DNA of 64,000 bases from Plectrocnemia conspersa (lineage: Eukaryota; Arthropoda; Insecta; Trichoptera; Polycentropodidae): the NCBI GenBank assembly GCA_009617715.1, contig VTFK01000008.1, positions 682,001 through 746,000 of the forward strand, in the 5' to 3' direction. This document shows positions 58,641 to 64,000 of this stretch, piece by piece (the stretch's first letter is position 1; every line of letters begins with the position of its first letter). Under the pieces are notes generated by a model. That model made no database searches and was not told the origin of the DNA. It saw only the letters and a program-made list of their open reading frames with translations. A program made the position numbers and the translations under genes.

Positions 58641-59300
58641 TATATTCACTCCTCGAAATGACCCGTCAAAATGGTTCACTGTTTTAATGTATAAAATTCA
58701 AAATTTATCCATGGCGTGTCGAATTCGTTTTACGACCCTAACATCACACTTTTTACGACCAACAATAAATGTATTAAAATACAGACATACCCAAATACAC
58801 ATTGTCGTCCGAGGGGTAAAAAAGTTCCATAAAAAAAGCTCACGATTCTTGCAAATGCAGTGATTCTTTACGTTGTTTGCAGCTGTGTTTACGTCGTGGG
58901 TCATAATGACCCCGCGGGGTTATAAAGGGGGTTCGGCGACCCATTTGTTTGCGGTGCCGAGCATTAAGACCTATTGTTTTTATTGGCTCTTTTTATAAGC
59001 GCAATAAAAATATGGAAATATTTTTTCTCGGCCGTCAATAGTACGAGAGGAATTTGGATTGACGGTCGTGCCGCGAATACTTGTCTGATTGAATTCATTA
59101 TTATTTCGAAATGGAGACGCGAAAAGCGCCAATATAACTTTGCAGCCATTCTTCGATATCGTCTCCTTTCTGAAACTTACTCCCCCAGCTTCGCTACGCA
59201 TTCTTTACGTCAAGAATAAAATTTGTTGAGTCATTTCGGCATTTGCCGAACGAGCGATTTTTACGCCTACGCCTGTCATCATGCATTTTTCATTACGTTA
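58641..59300. other. G+C-richer island
   Basis: Several overlapping frames (58964-59219) on both strands, none with a domain. CCCCGCGGGG lies at about 58910-58919 as a perfect palindrome. Candidate regulatory DNA. Confidence 0.35.
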
Positions 59301-60230
59301 CAGAATCAAACTTAAAGAAAATGCTTAAGTTTATTTTATTGAATTATAGGATTATTGTCTAAAAAGATTTTTATTTTATTTATGAATGATTAAAATATAA
59401 TTTTGTAAATACCACAATTGCTATAATATCTTTAGCATGGCTTTGAAGTATTTTTTCGCATCTTAACCGCTTTGAATAGTTGAAAAATATTTCAACACAC
59501 AAAGTTGAAATATGTTTAACTTTCTCGCACAGTCAGTGCAATTTCAGTACTTTATTCCCAAAACTTTCGTTAACAAGCTTAACGATTATATTGTATACAT
59601 TAGGTAAGCGCTTTGCATACAAATACAAGTGCGCGCATACGAAATCAATTTTCTTTATATACACTTATATAGAATTCATTGTGTGAAGTTTCGACGGAGC
59701 TGGTAGCACTCGTCTGAAAGCCTATTTAAATTTATATTCGAAATCCCGAGAAAAGCCCGTCTGTGGAAAACTGAAGAAAGAAGATTTGAGCACACAAAGC
59801 TCTCGGCTTGCATACAAAGTTTTGCATGCACGTAAAATGTTATGCGAGCAACTATCGTAATCTCTGGATACATCGTTAGAGTGAAAGACGAGCTTTAAAG
59901 CTCGACGCGAGATTAAAATTTTCATATTATAAACAAAGGGAAAGTTTATCTGACGAGTATTTTGACCATGATTAGGACATGGACGAAAGGACTTTAAGCA
60001 ATTCCTGTCATATGTAAATTTGCGTGTGATGCGTAGGAAGGCGAAGGGTGTGCCCAATTTAAGCCTCTTTGGGAAAAGGATTACGTCAAGCGCAAAAACA
60101 AGACTAAAAAGGGGTTTATTATATATATTTTTAATAGACGAATTAAGCTTTTTGCTTAATTACGTCATCGTACATTTTAAGAAAAAGCTCATTAGTAACA
60201 CAATGCGTAAGCAAATTTTATTAAATTAAA
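59301..60230. other. A+T-rich spacer, then an island with a 16 bp palindrome
   Basis: An island at about 59690-60110 contains CGAGCTTTAAAGCTCG at 59889-59904. Frames of 65-111 codons overlap on both strands (59676-60229) and are unassigned. Confidence 0.35.
59889..59904. repeat. 16 bp perfect palindrome
   Basis: CGAGCTTTAAAGCTCG, self-complementary without a loop. Confidence 0.75.
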
Positions 60231-61285
60231 AATTGTAATTATTCAACGTCTAAGGAACAATTAACTTGCTTTCACAGTGCAGTGAGTTGTTAGTGCTATA
60301 AATGCCATTAACGGATGAATGGACTTTGAATTATAAAATCTATAGTATTCTGCTGGCTTTTTGCCTCAACGCTGAACCGACAATGGCTTGTTCAGCTCAA
60401 AACTTTTAAATATGAAAGAACCTAGGTTAAAATCCAGGATAATCCGCTATTGTTTGTGTAACAATGTACGTAATATGGTATAAGGTGTAAGATAAACATT
60501 CGGGAGCTTATTCATATGCATATCGTTTCGTATGAAGGGATTAAAATTATTATTTTATGGAAGGTGTTGAAATATGATTTACATTAGAAATAACACAGTA
60601 GAGAATAGTTTACTACTATTGTACTATCGTATCCGTTAAAATCAACTATAAATATTTTTAATAATTAGGCAGCAATTTTTTCGTATGTATAAATAAAGCC
60701 TCACAATAACAAATTCCTCGGGACCGACTCTAGAAAAAAAAAGCATAGCAAAAATATATGTATAAAAAAAGTAAAAACCGACCTCAAATAATGATCTGAA
60801 TTAAACTACAGTTGTTTGAGATATACCTATATACTGATTTCAGGTATAAGTTCCATTAGCCTTTTTTTTTTTATACATAAAAAAAAAAATAAAAGTAGCG
60901 GAACATTGCCTTCAAAAGCACCCACTCTCTAGCTAATTCTTCGTTAGTGTTAAAATTTTTACGCAAATTATTCTTGACTTTACTGCTTTTTGAACGTTTA
61001 AAAAATATTAGACATGAAAGGAAATATTCAACGAATGTAAATTAGCAGAATGTAAGGAAGAAGCATATAAATACCGAAAAATCATCAACAGCACCAGCTG
61101 AATTATATAAATTTAATGTTTTCATAGATTTGTATTATCAATAATTTTACAACTGCAGAAAAATAAATAAATAATACATTCAGTTTAATGTAGTTATTCC
61201 CAAAATAAAATCTAGAAAAAATAGTCTCGAATCTATCCCGAAAATATTTTTTTAAATATGTCATTTCAGTAAAATCATATAGGAA
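60231..61285. other. Mixed to A+T-rich DNA
   Basis: A decayed pol III B-box-like phrase (CTAGGTTAAAATCCAGG near 60422) is the only notable word. No gene. Confidence 0.35.
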
Positions 61286-61353
61286 TATATTTTCACTAGT
61301 AGTTATATATTTTTACCGGTAAAATTATAATTTATCTGGCGGGTGCTAGCATA
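61286..61353 (+). repeat. First unit of an imperfect direct repeat
   Basis: ATATTTTCACTAGTAG, then TTTTTACCGGTAAAATTATA, then a (G)GCG(G)G(T)GCTA phrase. It matches 61469-61560, which carries about 20 extra bases after ACTAGT. Confidence 0.65.
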
Positions 61354-61468
61354 ATTATATGATTTCAACTTTTCTATATGTAGTAATATATGTATATATT
61401 TACATACTTATCATTATTTACATCCGTAATATTAATGTTGTAGTGAATGTGTATTTTTTGGTAAAGTT

Positions 61469-61560
61469 ATATTTTCACTAGTAAAGTCCAAAAACATTTT
61501 TAGCAGTAGATATATATTTCTACTAGCAAAATTATAATTTAACTGATAGGCGCTAATACG
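61469..61560 (+). repeat. Second unit of an imperfect direct repeat
   Basis: ATATTTTCACTAGTAAAG, then TTTCTACTAGCAAAATTATA and an AGGCGCTAA phrase. The spacing between unit starts is 183 bp. Confidence 0.65.
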
Positions 61561-62060
61561 CTTCTCTAAAATGTCTATGACACTCAATTTGACAGTTGCG
61601 AAACGTGCACTTGCTGTTCAAACCCAAACCTAACTTTAGTTCTAAAACCAATTATAGTTTTAAAACTTTTATTAGGTCAAGTCCAAAATACAAACTAAAC
61701 CAACTCATCTCTCAGGGGAAAATAAGCGAAAGGATAAGTACGGACAGACATCGCATATCACATATTGCTCCATGGTTTGTCTGCATTTCGATATTACACT
61801 ATGTTTTAAAAATATGATGGCAATCCTTACCGATATTACTATGGACTTCAAAGAATATAAGAGGGCTGATCAAAGTATATTCAAACCGAATTTTGGTCAA
61901 TTTTGGGGAGAGCGCAAAAACAATTATCCCTTCTCAGAAGGCAAAAATTCACGTCACAAGCACACATAAATTGTAATTTCATAGTTTTTATTATTTTTTA
62001 CTTTGAGCGCGGGGCCCTACGCGAGAGAATCGGTAGCGTATGATGGCTCAGAGCCGGCTC
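61561..62060. other. G+C-richer block with short frames
   Basis: Plus frames of 73 and 65 codons (61596-61817, 61772-61969) overlap in different registers. The second contains FKEYKRADQSIFKPNFG and looks protein-like, but it is not recognised. Confidence 0.25.
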
Positions 62061-64000
62061 GGTAATATTAAATGATTTTATTATATTTTCTATAAATATA
62101 TTATATTTAACAATGGTAAATATACATATATACTGAATGCATTTAAAATATGTTACTGTCATAAATCTTCAAAGGGGCGAGTATTATGTATTAATAAAAT
62201 TTTGATATAAAAAATCTTACGACTTTTTAATCCGCAGTGCGTCACGCGCTTGCACTAAACTCTGTGCATATAAACATTAACTTTTTCAATATACATTTTC
62301 ATTTGATGTTTTTATAACGGCTATAAAATCTCGCCAGAACAAAGCTCTCGTTTAACAGCAACAGAAAGGGACAAGCCAGATTTTAGTGGATCAAATAGCT
62401 ACGGATATGTTTTCCATAAACTTGAATGAAAAAGGCGTTTATAAATAATAAAAATACATATAAATGCATACTAATAGATATAGTCGAGTCTATTGTGTGC
62501 TAGAAAGACAATGACTTCATAAAATCATCATGCCGGTTAATGAGCCGTGAGATGTTTCAAGGTTACAACTCCTCATTGTGTCCTCTAACGGTTATTATGC
62601 GCGCTGAACAATGGCGCTACGAGAAGAGACCTAATCACTGAGGATTAATCTCAGAAGGGTTTTCCAATTGAGTGACAATGGACCGAGAGGCTGACGAAAA
62701 AATAAATTAAGTGCTACCATTCAAACGAGCGAAAAAACGAGTGCGTCATAAAATTTTCATTATTATTACTGTGGGAATACTAATATTTTTAGCATAGACG
62801 ATGAATTGTTTAATTAAAAAAAGTAAATAATGCACTTTAACTCCAAACAGTCATATTTAACCTATCGGTTGATAATTAGTAAAATATTTATTTATTAAAT
62901 TATTTTATAGTTATTATATTAGGTAACCCAAAATATTTTTAAGTACTTTAGGGCTTTTAATAAATATATAACCCCCTATAATCCTACGTAAAATAAAATA
63001 AATAAATTATATATAATATACATATTACAATTTTTCTAATATGTATAATATACTAACTTAATAAGTAAAAATCCCTAATAATGCTATAAAATAAAAAAAC
63101 ATATGCTAATTTCTCACACTTCTTATTAAAGTAAAAAATTTCACTATACTACTTTTATTTTCAATATGGCGCAATTAATCATTCAGCTTTTTATGTCGTT
63201 CTTTCAATTTTCTACTTCCTTTGTCATGGGGAAAATCAAACGCCATCAGTTTGACAATATGCGCGCTTAAAACAGGAAAATTCTCCACGGAAAACACACA
63301 CGGATGTACATGCAAACGTCGCACATGGAGTATAATAAAAACACATGGGGTGGGAAATTGGAAAATTCAAAAGTGATTAGATTCGCTTTGTACGCGCTCG
63401 CGTCATAGTGGCAAAACCAATTGTGGAGAGGAAAGCTATTAAGTTTAAAATTAAACTGTAGCTGGCTAATTTTCCTGTTGAAAAACATTAATTATACTTT
63501 TTAAATAATATATGGCAGTAATAATGATATACAATATATTATATTGTGGCATTATTCTTGCAATATAATATCTTCATATTTGTAATGAAATATGTTTAAT
63601 AACCGTTTATGTGAGAAAGTAATTTTTCGCAATACGTAATTGAAAAAGTATTGAGGATTAGAGGAATACATTGATTAAATTAAATAAACAATCATAAAAC
63701 AATCTTCAAATATTGAATTCCTATCGCCTGGCTCCGAGGCCAAAAAGAGAATTTTTTCTTTTACAATACATAAAAATGGTCGTTCTTTCCGATTTAATCC
63801 ACATGTTCGTTAGATTTTAAGATTTGCAAATAAACCAGGTACGTTTTAAACGTGAACGTGTAATGGTATATCCTTAGTATGTATGAGGATTGAAAGTTAA
63901 TGTCGATCAAATCGGCGCTATCGCAGTGGGAACGCTATATACTACATATATCAGCCAACGGACAGCTTATAAATGTGTAGTTTCTTGGATGTTATATAAT
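62061..64000. other. A+T-rich DNA with islands at 62.2-62.75, 63.16-63.48 and 63.72-64.0 kb
   Basis: The islands lack convincing frames (63267-63488 minus is unassigned). The intervening 62761-63160 stretch is very A+T-rich with no feature. The last island runs off the window. Confidence 0.35.

Noticed and set aside
1..64000. CRISPR arrays, bacterial operons, rRNA or phage genes
   Set aside because: No regularly spaced repeats, no dense ORFs and no recognisable prokaryotic genes; the sequence is eukaryotic.

Overview
The window reads as nuclear, non-coding DNA from an insect (or a closely related arthropod). It is strongly A+T-rich, there is no dense gene order and no operon structure, and the longest open frame in 64 kb is 130 codons. 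The only protein similarities I recognise are eroded transposable elements: a Tc1-like transposase, a mariner-like transposase, a LINE reverse transcriptase tail and a piggyBac transposase C-terminus. Together with tRNA-like SINE heads this mix is typical of insects. I cannot fix the order (Hymenoptera and Lepidoptera both fit) and I recognise no host protein-coding exon.

Layout. The sequence alternates between A+T-rich stretches of 0.3-2 kb and some thirty G+C-richer islands of 150-600 bp (for example 6.8-7.25, 13.2-13.6, 18.4-18.9, 28.0-28.8, 29.2-29.7, 32.4-33.0, 35.4-35.9, 46.8-47.4, 49.4-51.3, 56.6-56.9 and 58.6-59.3 kb). The islands are full of short motifs and palindromes but mostly lack convincing exons, so I read them as candidate conserved regulatory elements in a long intergenic region or a giant intron. 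The one frame that looks coding by composition is a 108-codon ORF on the minus strand at 15.8-16.1 kb.

Mobile DNA, left to right: a 866 bp non-autonomous DNA transposon with 40 bp terminal inverted repeats (7.7-8.5 kb), a LINE fragment (9.2-9.6 kb), a Tc1 pseudogene (11.6-12.4 kb), several tRNA-like SINE heads (15.3, 16.2, 43.1, 58.4 kb), an inverted pair of an unclassified repeat (16.6 and 22.1 kb), other dispersed repeats (15.1/36.6 and 22.4/53.9 kb), a mariner pseudogene (23.9-24.3 kb), two mariner-type terminal motifs (26.9 and 27.4 kb), a second copy of the first transposon (39.9-40.8 kb, about 95 percent identical), a 919 bp piggyBac derivative with perfect TTAA flanks (51.7-52.6 kb), and an LTR-like segment with a long hairpin and CCAAT boxes (57.9-58.4 kb).

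No gene network can be described, because no intact gene is visible. No rRNA, tRNA gene, CRISPR array or known microRNA was recognised. The strongest results are the two complete transposons with target-site duplications and the three transposase or reverse-transcriptase fossils. The regulatory readings of islands and promoters are inference by eye.
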